Assembly: GCA_945643635.1 (NCBI GenBank)
Contig: CALZFC010000055.1
Coordinates: 1,906,001 to 1,970,000, forward strand
DNA from: Allodiplogaster sudhausi
Taxonomy: Eukaryota > Nematoda > Chromadorea > Rhabditida > Diplogasteridae
DNA: 64,000 nt
Reading direction: 5' to 3'
Of the stretch, positions 62,963 through 64,000 are shown one piece after another. The notes below the pieces were generated by a model that saw only the letters and a list, made by a program, of their open reading frames with translations, was not told where the DNA came from and searched no databases. The translations under genes were made by a program, and so were the position numbers. Within the stretch, counting starts at the first letter, position 1. Every line of letters begins with the position of its first letter.

Positions 62963-62963
<1 letters not shown>

Positions 62964-63004
<41 letters not shown>

Positions 63005-63032
63005 AAGACAAGAGAGGAGAAGGAGTGAGAAA

Positions 63033-63077
<45 letters not shown>

Positions 63078-63105
63078 AAGACAAGAGAGGAGAAGGAGTG
63101 AGAAA

Positions 63106-63158
<53 letters not shown>

Positions 63159-63186
63159 AAGACAAGAGAGGAGAAGGAGTGAGAAA

Positions 63187-63229
<43 letters not shown>

Positions 63230-63370
63230 AAGACAAGAGAGGAGAAGGAGTGAGAGAGAGAGAGAAGAGAGACAAGAAAGGAGAAGGAGTGAGAGAGAGA
63301 GAAAGAAGAAGAAAGCCAAGAGAGGTGAAGGAGTGAGAGAGGAGAAAGAGTGAGAGAGGAGAAGAGTGAG
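62964..63370. repeat. minisatellite of GA blocks with an AAGAAAGACAAGAG core
   Basis: The core AAGAAAGACAAGAGAGGAGA starts at 63001, 63074, 63155 and 63226, and in a changed form near 63264. Periods are about 73, 81 and 71 bp. Cores are separated by pure (GA)n of varying length. The copies are nearly identical, which suggests recent unequal exchange or slippage. Confidence 0.9.
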
Positions 63371-63570
63371 GTCGATAAAGCGAGCATGCATAGAATACGA
63401 TTCCAGGATAACTCACATAGTCCTGACCATGAGCGGATTACCTGATAAAATAAGAAGCGTACCATACAATCACTAAGCAGTACGACATTTGCCTCGAGAA
63501 AGGTGAGTCCATCTTATTTCCCTCTTTCTCTCTTTCTCACTTTCTACTTCCCCTTCTTATTCTTTCTCTT

Positions 63571-63609
<39 letters not shown>

Positions 63610-64000
63610 ATATCACAAAACCGCAAATGCCATGTCCACTTGGAAGGGCAGAAAGTGGTTCTTCAAAAGGGACAAATGAAGACGTCGCACGTTTAAGATG
63701 CATAACAAACGCGCCAAACAGGGCCCGGCAGCTTAAAAGAGAGCAGATTTGTTGCTACGGATACGCTGAACGATCTGAGTGAATTGTCCTTCTAGACATC
63801 TGTCTATACCTCTCTCTCTCTCTGGCCCTCTATCTCTCCTACTATTCATTTCTCCTTATTCGTTTCTCTTCTTGTTCCTTAGACTCATCCATGTTACATT
63901 TATGCTCTCTTCTTCTGTGTCCAAAAATTCTTTCATTATTTTTGGGCCAAAATGCCTTAAGTGTAGCTTATAAAAATGCAGCACAATATCCTCTACTTGT

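Larger units (their letters stand above)
57114..64000. other. repeat-rich region upstream of KCNQ, no gene seen
   Basis: GA/CT tracts lie at about 57150-57190, 59420-59460, 60085-60110, 60800-60930, 61050-61165, 61740-61770, 62045-62095 and 63560-63608, with an ATAC repeat at 59160-59215. Open frames here are repeat translations or short frames without motifs. A 21-nt leader from a CTTTTCAG site (57135-57142) to the KCNQ start would be the 5' UTR. Confidence 0.6.

Noticed and set aside
62964..63370. CRISPR-like array
   Set aside because: The spacers are themselves GA repeats and the genome is eukaryotic; it is a minisatellite.
62848..63465. 205-residue minus-strand frame
   Set aside because: Product of the GA-block minisatellite; all reverse frames are open.

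Overview
The window is animal nuclear DNA, most likely from a nematode of the rhabditid type. Three gene families point there: two secreted vWA plus C-type-lectin proteins of the nematode clec kind, a ZP-domain cuticlin, and a 214-residue sigma-type glutathione S-transferase. Genes are split into many small exons by introns that are often only 44-50 nt. Several start codons lie right behind a 3' splice-site-like AG, as expected for spliced-leader trans-splicing. Long (CT)n/(GA)n tracts fill introns and intergenic DNA. I assembled every gene model by hand from reading-frame homology and splice phase.

Layout. 0-2.2 kb: noncoding, CT-rich. 2.2-10.4 kb (+): SLC4 bicarbonate/anion transporter, 29 exons. 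Its largest intron holds a complete 8-exon gene on the opposite strand (3.8-5.6 kb) for an unrecognised acidic coiled-coil protein. 11.8-14.2 and 15.4-18.2 kb (+): a tandem pair of secreted vWA-CTLD lectins with a shared upstream block, separated by a microRNA-like hairpin. 19.8-20.9 kb (+): sigma-like GST. 22.0-26.0 kb (+): HMG-CoA reductase catalytic domain. 27.4-29.7 kb (-): four-transmembrane protein with a basic tail. 32.1-35.8 kb (-): ZP-domain cuticlin with a C-terminal membrane anchor. 36-42 kb: mostly repeats, a truncated tRNA-Pro and a few orphan exon-like islands. 42.4-57.1 kb (-): KCNQ-type potassium channel with a 7.1-kb first intron. 57-64 kb: purine/pyrimidine repeats, no gene recognised.

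The neighbours do not form one pathway. Ion transport (SLC4, KCNQ), cuticle (cuticlin), secreted lectins, mevalonate synthesis (HMGR) and detoxification (GST) appear as ordinary metazoan neighbours. The lectins carry WGATAR-like motifs near their starts and the GST has one about 45 bp upstream, which would fit intestinal GATA-factor control. The most interesting signals are the nested antisense gene, the recurrent TTGAG 3' splice sites, the hairpin between the lectins, the near-identical vWA exon in otherwise diverged lectins, and the tRNA-Pro that has lost its anticodon arm.
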